NCBI RefSeq assembly: GCF_041765605.1
Contig: NZ_CP168900.1
Span: 1,504,001-1,568,000 of the forward strand
Direction: 5' to 3'
Source: Listeria monocytogenes
Lineage (GTDB): Bacteria > Bacillota > Bacilli > Lactobacillales > Listeriaceae
DNA length: 64,000 nucleotides
In this document: piece by piece, positions 50,020 to 60,218 of the stretch
Layout of the letters: the number at the start of each line of letters is the position of its first letter
Numbering within the stretch: the first letter of the stretch is position 1
The notes under the pieces: generated by a model
The model's database searches: none
What the model was told of the DNA's origin: nothing
Seen by the model: the letters and a program-made list of their open reading frames with translations, nothing else
Position numbers and translations under genes: made by a program

Positions 50020-51455
50020 AGCGAATGAAATTTAAATATGCTTACCAACTATTTTTTACGCAATTTATCATTTTGCTCATTGCTTGTATTATGATTGGGC
50101 TGCTTGTCTCCCACTCATTAAAAGATTATTTTTACCAAAGCCAAGTAGATGACTTAACAAGCTACGGGGAAACAATTTCTATGGATCTTCGTCACTCGCC
50201 ACAAGATGCAACGGTTCAAGTGTTAAACACGTATCAGCGCACTTTAGATGTTAAAAAAATTCATTATACAATCAAAAACGCAAATGACGAAACGATTTAT
50301 CCTACACAAATGGACCAGCCTCTACCTAAAGACTTTTCGATTTCTTCGGAAGATAAGAAAAAACTGGAAAGCGGCGAAACGGTTAGCAAGAAAATAGATA
50401 ATCGATTCAATAGAGAAATGACGATTGTTTATGTGCCGATTATGGATGGTGATAAATTTGTCGGTTCTATCGTGCTGAATTCACCTATTAGCGGGACCGA
50501 GCAAGTAATTGGTACTATTAATCGTTACATGTTTTATACTATTTTACTTTCCATAACCGTAGCACTTATTCTTAGTGCGATATTGTCCAAACTACAAGTG
50601 AATCGAATCAACAAACTACGAGCAGCGACGAAAGATGTTATTCAAGGCAACTACAAAGCCAGACTAAAAGAAAATAACTTTGATGAAATTGGCGCGCTTG
50701 CGATTGATTTCAATAAGATGACTCAAACACTGGAAATTTCTCAAGAAGAAATTGAAAGACAAGAAAAACGGCGCCGTCAGTTTATTGCGGATGTTTCTCA
50801 TGAAATGCGCACCCCACTTACAACGATTAGCGGTCTTACAGAAGGTCTAGTCAATGATATTATTCCCAAAAGTGAAACAGATCGTTGCATAGCACTCATT
50901 GATACAGAAGCGAGACGTCTAACAAAACTAGTCAATGAAAATTTGGATTATGAAAAAATTCGAAGCAACAAAATCAAACTTCATAAAACCCGGTTTAATG
51001 GGAAGGAATTCCTTGAGTTAATCAAAGAACAACTTGATTATGTAGCCAGTGAGAAAGGTAACAAAATCACTGTCGCAGTGGATAAAGATATGGCGATTTA
51101 TGCAGATTATGATCGCTTAACGCAAGTATTTATCAATATCGTCAAAAACAGTGTCCAATTTACAGAAAATGGTCAGATTACTTTAACTGGCACTCAAGAT
51201 TATAAAGAATCTGTTTTAACGATAACTGATACTGGAATTGGTATGAATACAGAGGAATTAGAACAAATTTGGGAAAGGTTTTATAAAGCAGATATGTCTC
51301 GGACGAATACCGCTTTTGGCGAATCTGGCATTGGTTTATCCATTGTGAAGCAGCTGATTGAATATCATGATGGAACTATTACCGTAACAAGTGAACCGAA
51401 TAAAGGTACTTCTTTTACGATTCGACTTCCTTTTTTCCAAGATAACGAACAATAA
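50016..51455 (+). CDS. Sensor histidine kinase
   Basis: 479 residues: TM1 about 12-34, extracytoplasmic sensor about 35-165, TM2 about 168-188, HAMP, dimerisation motif FIADVSHEMRTPLT, N box NIVKNSVQF, G boxes TDTGIGMN and GIGLSIVKQL. Overlaps the regulator by 4 bases. It probably senses substrate or state of the divergent transporter. Confidence 0.96.
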   Translation: MKRMKFKYAYQLFFTQFIILLIACIMIGLLVSHSLKDYFYQSQVDDLTSYGETISMDLRHSPQDATVQVLNTYQRTLDVKKIHYTIKNANDETIYPTQMDQPLPKDFSISSEDKKKLESGETVSKKIDNRFNREMTIVYVPIMDGDKFVGSIVLNSPISGTEQVIGTINRYMFYTILLSITVALILSAILSKLQVNRINKLRAATKDVIQGNYKARLKENNFDEIGALAIDFNKMTQTLEISQEEIERQEKRRRQFIADVSHEMRTPLTTISGLTEGLVNDIIPKSETDRCIALIDTEARRLTKLVNENLDYEKIRSNKIKLHKTRFNGKEFLELIKEQLDYVASEKGNKITVAVDKDMAIYADYDRLTQVFINIVKNSVQFTENGQITLTGTQDYKESVLTITDTGIGMNTEELEQIWERFYKADMSRTNTAFGESGIGLSIVKQLIEYHDGTITVTSEPNKGTSFTIRLPFFQDNEQ

Positions 51456-51496
51456 AAAGAACCACTTTCTATTTATTTAGAGAGTGGTTCTTTTTC
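51453..51496. terminator. Bidirectional terminator between kinase and recD2
   Basis: AAAAAGAACCACT-TCT pairs with AGA-AGTGGTTCTTTTT around an A/T-rich loop. Confidence 0.92.
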
Positions 51497-53891
51497 ATCC
51501 TGCCATAAATTGTTCTGGCGTAATCCCTTCCATTCCAATCATCGGATCTATTTCAGTAATATTTTCAGCAGTAAGAATTCGTTTATTCGTCATTTGCTCT
51601 AATAATACATCTTCGCTCATTAAACGTTCAGAGAGTGTTGTATTGCGCTTATTTTCATCAATTCGTTCTATCCCCATTCGAAATGCTTCTTCTTCCCCGC
51701 AAAGAATAAGAAACTGTTTACTCCTCGTTACCCCTGTGTAAAGTAAATCGCGGCGTAGCATCCGGTAATAACTGCGAACAATCGGCATAATCACTATCGG
51801 AAATTCACTTCCCTGTGCTTTATGAATCGAACAACAGTAAGCATGGGTCAATTGATTAAATTCTTGTCTATAGTAAGAAACCTCTGTTTGGTCAAATTGA
51901 ACGACAATCAAATCTTGTTTTTCGGTATTTTCTTTCGCATAGATAATAGACACAATTTCACCTATGTCCCCATTAAACACATTCTTTTCCGGTTGGTTAA
52001 TTAATTGAAGTACTTTATCATGCACGCGATATTTTATTTCGCCAAATTGAACTTCTTTCCGACGACCGGTATCATTTGGATTGAAGATTTCTTGTAGTTT
52101 TTTATTTAAAACGTCAATCCCTGCTGGACCGCGATACATCGGCGCTAAAACTTGGATATCTTTTGCTCGAAATCCTTTGTTTTTGGCATTTTTCACCACT
52201 TGTTCGACTACATCGCCAATTTGGTTTACCGTACAATGGAAAAAAGAGCGATCGGCGCTATTTTTGGTGAAATCAGCTGGCAACATTCCCTCTTTTATAT
52301 AATGCGCCATTTCGATAATGGATGAGCCATCCTTTTGGCGATAAATATCTGAAAGGGCTACGGTTGGAATTTGTTCTGATTGAAGAATATCTTTGAGTAC
52401 TTGACCTGGTCCAACAGACGGCAATTGATCTTGGTCACCAACGAGTACGACTTGCATATGCGCTGGTAAAGCACGAAATAATTGGTTAGCAAGCCAAATA
52501 TCAACCATCGACATCTCATCTACAATCAATAGTCGTCCATCAATAAGCCGCTCTGCATCATCATCCATTTGTTCCTGACCGTTCATTCCAAGCAGACGGT
52601 GAATAGTCATCGCCGGAAGTCCAGTTGATTCTGACATTCGTTTAGCAGCGCGACCTGTTGGAGCGGCAAGAAGCACAGGAAACGTTGCTCCATCTTTATA
52701 GGCATGCGGATCAAGACTTACACCATTTAGCTCCGCATACAACTCTACTATCCCTTTAATAACTGTTGTTTTCCCTGTTCCGGGACCACCAGTAAGTACG
52801 AGCATCGGAGACATTAACGCTTGTTCTAACGCCTGACGTTGAGAATCTCCGTAGTGAACTCCAATCCGTTCTTCTAATTCACCTAGAGCTAGCAGAAATT
52901 CAGATTGCGGAAATTGTTCTTGGTATTCTGTTTGTTTAAGCATTCGCTTCACGTGATATGCAAAGCCGCTCTCTGAATAATAGAGCGATGGCATGTAAAC
53001 ACGTGTATTTTCCGTGATAATCTTTTGTTCCTCGGCTAATTTTTCTACTTGAGCCACTAAAATATTTTGGTCAATACGAATGCCTTCGCTTTCTTCCAGT
53101 AAATAAGTTACTTCTCCGAGCAGAACCTCTTGCTCCATATATACATGACCTTGTTGCATACAAACCGAATCTAACATAAATAAAATCCCAGCACGAAGCC
53201 GTTCTGGATGATTCCCGCCAAGACCTAGTTTCCGCCCAAGTTCGTCGGCACGATGAAAACCAATCCCTTTTACGTCTTCAATTAATTTATAGGGGTTATT
53301 TTCTAATACTTCAATCGCATTTTGTTTATAAGCCTGAAAAATTTTCATGGATAATTGTGGACCAAAGCCATATTCGTTTAATCCGACCATCACATGCTCC
53401 AACCCTTGATTTTCTCTAAGGGAAGCAAGCAAACTTTCTGCCGCGCCAGATGGCAACTTAGGTACTGTATTTAGCAAGCTCGGATCGGATAAAATTTTTG
53501 TGATAGCATCGTCGCCAATCGTATCCACAATATTTTCAGCAGTGACTTTACCAATGCCTTTAAAAAGTTCACCAGATAGATAACTAATTAAACCCGCTCG
53601 TGATTGTGGCATTTCCTTACGAAATCGGTCTGCTTTAAACTGTTGACCAAATTTAGCATGTTCCTGCATTTTTCCGTAGAAAGTGTACACTTCTTGCTCG
53701 TGAAGCGCTGGGAAAAAGCCAGTTACGATAATATCTTTTTCGTCCCAATCCGCATTGGTTTCTTTGACCAATATTCGTACAACAGAAAAGAGGTTTTCGG
53801 CATTGTAAAAAATGGTGGACAACATCGTGCCCTTCATGAAAAGTTCTTCTGGTGTATCGTTAAATAGAGCGAGTGATTCTTGTTCAGCCAT
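51495..53891 (-). CDS. recD2: RecD2-type ATP-dependent DNA helicase
   Basis: 5'-3' SF1B helicase without RecBC. 798 residues: N-terminal HhH-containing domain, then Walker A GGPGTGKTT (about 370) and VDEMSMVD, UvrD-C-like end with HKAQGSEFP. AAGGAGG precedes the ATG. Confidence 0.96.
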   Translation of the reverse strand: MAEQESLALFNDTPEELFMKGTMLSTIFYNAENLFSVVRILVKETNADWDEKDIIVTGFFPALHEQEVYTFYGKMQEHAKFGQQFKADRFRKEMPQSRAGLISYLSGELFKGIGKVTAENIVDTIGDDAITKILSDPSLLNTVPKLPSGAAESLLASLRENQGLEHVMVGLNEYGFGPQLSMKIFQAYKQNAIEVLENNPYKLIEDVKGIGFHRADELGRKLGLGGNHPERLRAGILFMLDSVCMQQGHVYMEQEVLLGEVTYLLEESEGIRIDQNILVAQVEKLAEEQKIITENTRVYMPSLYYSESGFAYHVKRMLKQTEYQEQFPQSEFLLALGELEERIGVHYGDSQRQALEQALMSPMLVLTGGPGTGKTTVIKGIVELYAELNGVSLDPHAYKDGATFPVLLAAPTGRAAKRMSESTGLPAMTIHRLLGMNGQEQMDDDAERLIDGRLLIVDEMSMVDIWLANQLFRALPAHMQVVLVGDQDQLPSVGPGQVLKDILQSEQIPTVALSDIYRQKDGSSIIEMAHYIKEGMLPADFTKNSADRSFFHCTVNQIGDVVEQVVKNAKNKGFRAKDIQVLAPMYRGPAGIDVLNKKLQEIFNPNDTGRRKEVQFGEIKYRVHDKVLQLINQPEKNVFNGDIGEIVSIIYAKENTEKQDLIVVQFDQTEVSYYRQEFNQLTHAYCCSIHKAQGSEFPIVIMPIVRSYYRMLRRDLLYTGVTRSKQFLILCGEEEAFRMGIERIDENKRNTTLSERLMSEDVLLEQMTNKRILTAENITEIDPMIGMEGITPEQFMAG

Positions 53892-53918
53892 CCTAAGCCG
53901 CCTCCTTTCTAATTCGTT

Positions 53919-54587
53919 TTACTCTGCTTCGTTTTCTAAATCTTGAATCGCGTTCAAGGCATTTTCAGCCAACTCATGTGATGCATCTGTAGCAATTGCT
54001 CTTTCAAAATAATTTTTAGCAAGAACGATATCCCCTTGCCATGCCAGATAAGCAGCACCAATATTGTAAAGTGCATCTGGATCCTCTGGTTTAACAAGTA
54101 AAACGCGTTCTAACATATTAATCGCATCTTCATAAAAACCACTGCGAGCAAGCACAATCCCATATTGAAATAACGCTTCGCCGTCTTCTGGGTTTAACTC
54201 GACACTTCTAAGTAAATATGGCATCGCAAGTGTTAGCTCTTCCATTTGAACAAAACTCATTCCTAACATGAAAAATAAATCGCCGTTTTCCATTCCTTGT
54301 TTTGTTGCATTTTGGAAGCTATCTGCTGCCTCTTGATAACGCTCTAGTTCATAATATAAATTTCCTAAACTATAGTAAGCAGCTGGAACTGTGTCGTCTA
54401 GCTCAAGCGCTCTTTTGAAGAATAATTCTGCACGTTCAAAATCATCCATTGAAAGTAAAACATTTCCAAAATTAATATAACCAACTGGATCACTTGGGTG
54501 TTCTTCAATCACTTCTGTAAATAATTTAACTGCTTCTTCTAAATTGCCTTCTTGCATTTGTTTAATGCCTAATTGGTTTTTATCCAT
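53919..54587 (-). CDS. TPR-repeat protein
   Basis: 222 residues, about six tetratricopeptide repeats across the length, no signal peptide or other domain, so probably a cytosolic scaffold. It lies between recD2 and a hydrolase as in B. subtilis yrrB-yrrC (from memory). Partner unknown. Confidence 0.92.
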   Translation of the reverse strand: MDKNQLGIKQMQEGNLEEAVKLFTEVIEEHPSDPVGYINFGNVLLSMDDFERAELFFKRALELDDTVPAAYYSLGNLYYELERYQEAADSFQNATKQGMENGDLFFMLGMSFVQMEELTLAMPYLLRSVELNPEDGEALFQYGIVLARSGFYEDAINMLERVLLVKPEDPDALYNIGAAYLAWQGDIVLAKNYFERAIATDASHELAENALNAIQDLENEAE

Positions 54588-54597
54588 GTTATCCCTC

Positions 54598-55338
54598 TTA
54601 TCTTTCCTGATTTTTTACAGATGTATTAAGCCACTTAATGAGCGCATTCGCTACTTGGTCTGTTTGTTCTGGTCCACTAATCGTCGCTTTTCCGTCCCCA
54701 TGTTGCTCTCCATATGAACCGAACTGCGCGTGATTTCCACCTTTAATAGAAACGAAGGTAGTGTCTTTAGGTAAGTATTTTTTATTTTTATTATATGAAT
54801 CTTGGTTTAACACATCATCATTTGTAGCTGTGATAGATAGTGCTGGAAAAGGTGCATTTTTTAAGGAGCCTTTTTTATCTGGGTAACTAGCTAAGAAAAA
54901 AGCGCCTTCGATTTCTTTTTCGTTATCGTGTGCGAATCTAGAAGACATTACACCACCAAGCGAATGTCCACCAATAACAAATTTTTCATCCGGAGCTTCG
55001 TCAATAATGTCAGCAGCTCGGTTTTTACCAAACACAGCTAAATTAAAGGGCATTTCAACGATGTACGTTTTGTAACCGCTCGAAGCAAGTTTGTTTGCAA
55101 GAGGTGCATAACTTAGAGCGTCAACAAAAGCACCCGGATATAAAATGATACTCATATCGGCATCAGATTTCCGTGGGGTAAAAACAAGAATGTCGTTTTC
55201 CTCAAGTACATCCACCGCTTTAGTTGAATTTGCCGCATTTTCAGCAATCGTAGACGGTTCTGAGTTGAAATAAAAATATCCCCATATAAGAAGACAAAAT
55301 AAAACAATCGCACTCCCAAAAATCGCTATCTTTTTCAT
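54598..55338 (-). CDS. Membrane-anchored alpha/beta hydrolase
   Basis: 246 residues with an N-terminal signal/TM segment (about 4-24). Nucleophile elbow GHSLGG and a C-terminal GGNHAQFG histidine. Hydrolase family 5 type. Substrate unknown; probably acts outside the membrane. Ends just before the TPR gene. Confidence 0.9.
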   Translation of the reverse strand: MKKIAIFGSAIVLFCLLIWGYFYFNSEPSTIAENAANSTKAVDVLEENDILVFTPRKSDADMSIILYPGAFVDALSYAPLANKLASSGYKTYIVEMPFNLAVFGKNRAADIIDEAPDEKFVIGGHSLGGVMSSRFAHDNEKEIEGAFFLASYPDKKGSLKNAPFPALSITATNDDVLNQDSYNKNKKYLPKDTTFVSIKGGNHAQFGSYGEQHGDGKATISGPEQTDQVANALIKWLNTSVKNQER

Positions 55339-55408
55339 AAAGGACCTCTTTTCCCTGTTTCGTATAATATTTTACCATAAAATCTGTTTAAAAAAACGCA
55401 TTTATGCA

Positions 55409-55449
55409 TGAAAAAACCGGAGTCTCCTAGAAAACAAGATTCTCCGGTT
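55409..55449 (-). terminator. Terminator after mnmA
   Basis: The minus-strand AACCGGAG pairs with CTCCGGTT, followed by six T. Confidence 0.88.
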
Positions 55450-55455
55450 CCAATT

Positions 55456-56589
<1,134 letters not shown>

Positions 56590-57738
56590 TTATATTTTCA
56601 TTAAACGCGTTACTACTTCACTAATTTTCGTAGCCGCCGTTTCCACTTCTTCTAAATGGTTTCCTAATCCAAAACTAATCCGAACGGTCTCTTGAATCGC
56701 TGGATGATTTTCACCAAAAAGGGCTACTAATACATGCGATGGATCTACTGTTCCCGCCGTACAAGCCGAACCACTCGAAACTGCAATTCCGTCCATATCT
56801 AAATTCATTAATAATTGTTCAATCGAAACTCCTGGAAAACGCACACTAAATACATGTGGCAAAGTGTTGGCTTCTAAACCATTCACTTCAAAATCAAGAT
56901 CTGCCGAACGCCAAATTTCTGCCATTCGTTTTTTGAAGGAAATATATTCCTCATTTTTTAGCTCTCGTTCATTCATCATGATAGAAGACGCCGCACTAAA
57001 ACCACAGATTCCTGCTAAATTCTCCGTTCCAGCGCGACGTTTTCGTTCTTGTTCTCCGCCGTGCATTTGGTAGATAAGCCGTGTGCCATTTTTGACGTAT
57101 AAAAAACCTACGCCACGTGGTCCATTTATTTTATGAGAAGAAGTAGTTAATAAATCTACCCCTAGCTCCGTTACATTTATATTTAATAGCCCGTAAGCTT
57201 GTACTGCATCTGTATGAAAAATTGCTTGATGGTCACTTAAAATTGCACCAATCTCCGCAATCGGCTGAATAGCGCCTATTTCATTATTACCATACATAAT
57301 AGAAACTAGAATTGTATCTGGACGCAAGGCCTCTTGTAAGCTCTCTATAGATACTATTCCATGCTCATCTACTGGCAAATAGGTAACGTCAAATCCTTGC
57401 GTTTCAAGGTATTCACATGTTTTTAAGACCGCATGGTGCTCAATCTGCGAAGTAATTATATGCTTGCCTTTTTCTTGTTGTGCTAACGCTGCTCCAATAA
57501 TCGCCAAATTATCGCCTTCTGTTCCACCACTTGTAAAAATTATTTCTTTTTCTGTAGCATGGATACTATCTGCAATTGTGTGACGAGCTTCATCCAAAGC
57601 TTTTCTTGCCTCTCGTCCAGCGTAATGGATACTGGAAGGATTGCCGTACGTATTTGTAATTGCGCCAAGCATCGTTTGGATAACTTCTGGATGAATTGGA
57701 CTTGTCGCAGCATGGTCTAAGTAAATTCTATTTTCCAT
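56590..57738 (-). CDS. iscS: Cysteine desulfurase (IscS/YrvO type)
   Basis: PLP enzyme taking sulfur from cysteine, probably dedicated to MnmA by its position (YrvO-MnmA pair). 382 residues. PLP lysine in SSHKINGPRG and active cysteine in SGSACTAG. Confidence 0.95.
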   Translation of the reverse strand: MENRIYLDHAATSPIHPEVIQTMLGAITNTYGNPSSIHYAGREARKALDEARHTIADSIHATEKEIIFTSGGTEGDNLAIIGAALAQQEKGKHIITSQIEHHAVLKTCEYLETQGFDVTYLPVDEHGIVSIESLQEALRPDTILVSIMYGNNEIGAIQPIAEIGAILSDHQAIFHTDAVQAYGLLNINVTELGVDLLTTSSHKINGPRGVGFLYVKNGTRLIYQMHGGEQERKRRAGTENLAGICGFSAASSIMMNERELKNEEYISFKKRMAEIWRSADLDFEVNGLEANTLPHVFSVRFPGVSIEQLLMNLDMDGIAVSSGSACTAGTVDPSHVLVALFGENHPAIQETVRISFGLGNHLEEVETAATKISEVVTRLMKI

Positions 57739-57849
57739 TTTTTATCGCGTCCTTTTTTGTAGACGAATTCCTGTTCGCCGTTAATCGTTTCTTATTGTAA
57801 CAGCAATACTCCTGTAAAGTAAAGAGGAATAACTCCTATTTACACGCAA

Positions 57850-58055
57850 AAAAAGAAACCCCAATCGTACCGTTTAGGATTCCCTTCCTTTGAACCCGCT
57901 ATCAATTAAAGCAGGTGGGTGCTCTGTCTAACGGTTTGCACTTCCTCGTGTGAAGGCATGTGCGCCGCGCCGGAACTCCAAGCTCCCTAGGTATAAAAAA
58001 TTGTTCGGTTCAAAAATATTAGGAACTATATCGAATACATTAGGGTTTCTTTTCT
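57850..58055 (-). ncRNA. ssrS: 6S RNA
   Basis: About 205 bases on the minus strand. The ends pair (AAGAAACCCTAAT with ATTGGGGTTTCTT), it has a long imperfect rod with a central bulge, and it ends in a T run. It traps RNA polymerase-SigA in stationary phase. Listeria 6S RNA is known next to rarA. A 111-base gap separates it from iscS. Confidence 0.88.
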
Positions 58056-58061
58056 TCATTT

Positions 58062-58090
58062 AGAATACCATAGGAAAGACGAAATTTCAA
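58062..58090 (-). promoter_or_regulatory. SigA promoter for 6S RNA
   Basis: -35 TTGAAA (58085-58090), 17-base spacer, -10 TATTCT (58062-58067). The start falls at about 58055, matching the paired end. Confidence 0.75.
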
Positions 58091-58119
58091 TGTTAGCGAC
58101 TTTTCATTTGGCACTTTTT

Positions 58120-59403
58120 TTATTCTTTTTTTGCTTTGTTTTCGTTAATCTTTTGGTACACACCAGCGATTGTCTGCTCAAATTTCGAAGTGAATTTTGG
58201 CGCATAATACAATTTGTTTTTAAGACGATCTGGTAAATATTGTTGATCCACCCAAGCGTTATCATAATTATGTGGATATTTATAATCAATCGCTCGTCCA
58301 AGTTTTTCTGCACCAGAGTAATGTCCATCCCGCAAATGATCTGGCACTTCTCCACTGTTCCCTTGGCGAATATCTGCTAGTGCCGCATCAATCGCCATAA
58401 TAGCAGAATTGGATTTAGGCGAAAGGCAAAGCTCAATGACAGCATTGGCGAGCGGAATTCGCGCTTCAGGAAACCCGACTTTTTCTGCGGTTTGGATGGC
58501 TGCGAGTGTGTGCGCTCCGGCTTGTGGACTCGCAAGACCAATATCCTCATATGCCATAACAAGCATTCTCCGGCTAATACTGACTAAATCCCCTGCTTCA
58601 ATTAAACGTCCCATATAATGGAGCGCTGCATTCACATCGCTACCACGAACAGATTTCTGAAAAGCACTTAATACGTCATAATGGGCATCTCCGTCTTTGT
58701 CATGAGCTAAACTTTTCTTTTGTAAACACTCCTCTGCCACATCGAGTGTAATATGAATCACACCATCTTCATTTGGTTCAGAAGAAATGACAGCTAACTC
58801 TAAGGCATTCAGCGCACTTCGCACATCGCCGTTACTCGCCGTTGCAAAATGTTTTTTCGCAACCTCATCTATTTCTACATCATAATTCCCAAGCCCGCGT
58901 TCTTTATCTGAAAGCGCTCGGTCCATTGTTATCATAATATCTTCAACAGTTAGAGGTTTTAACTCGAAAATTTGTGTTCGACTTCGAATCGCCGGATTAA
59001 TCGCGATATAAGGATTACTTGTCGTTGCACCTATTAAGATAATCGCGCCACTTTCAAGTAATGGTAGTAAAAAATCTTGTTTCGCTTTATCCAACCGATG
59101 TACTTCATCTAAAAGAAGAATAACCGTGCCGCTCATTTTCGCCTCAGCTGCTACTACTTCCATATCTTTTTTATTATTGGTAACTGCATTTAATGTACGG
59201 AATGCATATTTTGTACTTCCAGCAATCGCACTTGCTATGGAGGTTTTTCCAATTCCAGGCGGTCCATATAATATCATAGAAGATAATTGTTTTGCTTTGA
59301 CCATCCGATAAATAATTTTATCTTTACCGACTAAATGCGTTTGTCCCACGATTTCATCTAGTGCTTTCGGGCGCATTCGGTAAGCTAAAGGTTGAATTGC
59401 CAT
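58120..59403 (-). CDS. rarA: Replication-associated recombination protein RarA
   Basis: AAA+ ATPase (MgsA/RarA) acting at stalled forks. 427 residues. Walker A GPPGIGKT, Walker B LLDEVHR, and the C-terminal tetramerisation domain. AAGGAG precedes the ATG. Confidence 0.96.
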   Translation of the reverse strand: MAIQPLAYRMRPKALDEIVGQTHLVGKDKIIYRMVKAKQLSSMILYGPPGIGKTSIASAIAGSTKYAFRTLNAVTNNKKDMEVVAAEAKMSGTVILLLDEVHRLDKAKQDFLLPLLESGAIILIGATTSNPYIAINPAIRSRTQIFELKPLTVEDIMITMDRALSDKERGLGNYDVEIDEVAKKHFATASNGDVRSALNALELAVISSEPNEDGVIHITLDVAEECLQKKSLAHDKDGDAHYDVLSAFQKSVRGSDVNAALHYMGRLIEAGDLVSISRRMLVMAYEDIGLASPQAGAHTLAAIQTAEKVGFPEARIPLANAVIELCLSPKSNSAIMAIDAALADIRQGNSGEVPDHLRDGHYSGAEKLGRAIDYKYPHNYDNAWVDQQYLPDRLKNKLYYAPKFTSKFEQTIAGVYQKINENKAKKE

Positions 59404-59477
59404 ATAACCGCTCCTTCTTATTTGCTTGCTTACTATTATAACATAAGAACATCTGTGCGTTCACCTACTTGTTTCCT

Positions 59478-59506
59478 TTGCCTTCTTTCTGTAATTCCGA
59501 TATAAT
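59478..59506 (+). promoter_or_regulatory. SigA promoter for cymR
   Basis: -35 TTGCCT (59478-59483), 17-base spacer, -10 TATAAT (59501-59506). Confidence 0.75.
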
Positions 59507-59551
59507 AGATGCGGTATAAGCGGTTTTGAAATTACTGGAGGTTAAATAAAA

Positions 59552-59974
59552 ATGAAGATTACAACAAAAGGTCGCTACGGCCTAACAATAACACTTGAAC
59601 TCGCAAAAAGAATTGGCGATGGCCCGATTTCTCTTCGTAGTATCGCCCAAGATAAAAATTTATCGGAACATTATTTAGAGCAGTTAATTGGCCCCCTTCG
59701 TAATGCAGGAATTGTTAAAAGTATCCGCGGGGCTCATGGTGGCTACGTATTGAACGGCGATCCTGAAAAAATCACTGCTGGCGACATCATTCGTACATTA
59801 GAGGGTCCGATTGTACTTGTCGAGAGTATGGAAGATGAAGAAGCTGCTCAGCGTGAATTATGGACACGAATGCGCAATGCTGTCCGTGACGTGTTAGATC
59901 AAACAACACTTGCTGACTTATTAAAACATTCTACGGATGCTGAACTATCGGATGGTTACATGTTTTATATTTAA
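59552..59974 (+). CDS. cymR: Rrf2-family regulator CymR
   Basis: Master repressor of cysteine metabolism (with CysK). 140 residues, N-terminal winged helix (KGRYGLTITLELA, LSEHYLEQLIGPLRNAGIVKS), no cysteines, so no Fe-S cluster as in IscR. GGAGG precedes the ATG. Confidence 0.94.
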   Translation: MKITTKGRYGLTITLELAKRIGDGPISLRSIAQDKNLSEHYLEQLIGPLRNAGIVKSIRGAHGGYVLNGDPEKITAGDIIRTLEGPIVLVESMEDEEAAQRELWTRMRNAVRDVLDQTTLADLLKHSTDAELSDGYMFYI

Positions 59975-59976
59975 TG

Positions 59977-60006
59977 AAAAAAGCCTATTTCCGAATAGGC
60001 TTTTTA
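59977..60006 (+). terminator. Terminator after cymR
   Basis: AAAAAGCCTATT pairs with AATAGGCTTTTT around a 4-base loop. Confidence 0.9.
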
Positions 60007-60091
60007 TCTGCCATCGAAACGGAAAATACATCCTATTATTATCTGATTATTCCGAAATAAATCTCAAAAACAAACAATTGAAACCGCTGTA

Positions 60092-60108
60092 TGTTAGATA
60101 ATCTAACC
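60092..60108 (+). promoter_or_regulatory. GlnR/TnrA-type box upstream of amtB
   Basis: TGTTAGATAATCTAACC, one mismatch from TGTNA-N7-TNACA. Its centre lies about 70 bases upstream of the estimated start. Confidence 0.75.
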
Positions 60109-60134
60109 AAATTTATTGAATTGATAAAATATTC

Positions 60135-60162
60135 TTGCCTTTATTAAAATATAGTGTATTAT
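60135..60162 (+). promoter_or_regulatory. SigA promoter for amtB-glnK
   Basis: -35 TTGCCT (60135-60140), 16-base spacer, -10 TATTAT (60157-60162). Confidence 0.65.
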
Positions 60163-60185
60163 AAACGCATAAACAATATATTACA

Positions 60186-60202
60186 TGTTAGTTTATCTAA
60201 CA
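60186..60202 (+). promoter_or_regulatory. GlnR/TnrA-type box downstream of the amtB promoter
   Basis: TGTTAGTTTATCTAACA matches TGTNA-N7-TNACA exactly. It lies just downstream of the predicted start, where a bound repressor would block elongation. Confidence 0.85.
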
Positions 60203-60218
60203 AAAAGGAGAGTTGAGT

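Noticed and set aside
57901-58020. T-box-like or protein-coding reading of the 6S region
   Set aside because: No T-box core or specifier and no coding frame; the paired ends and promoter fit 6S RNA.
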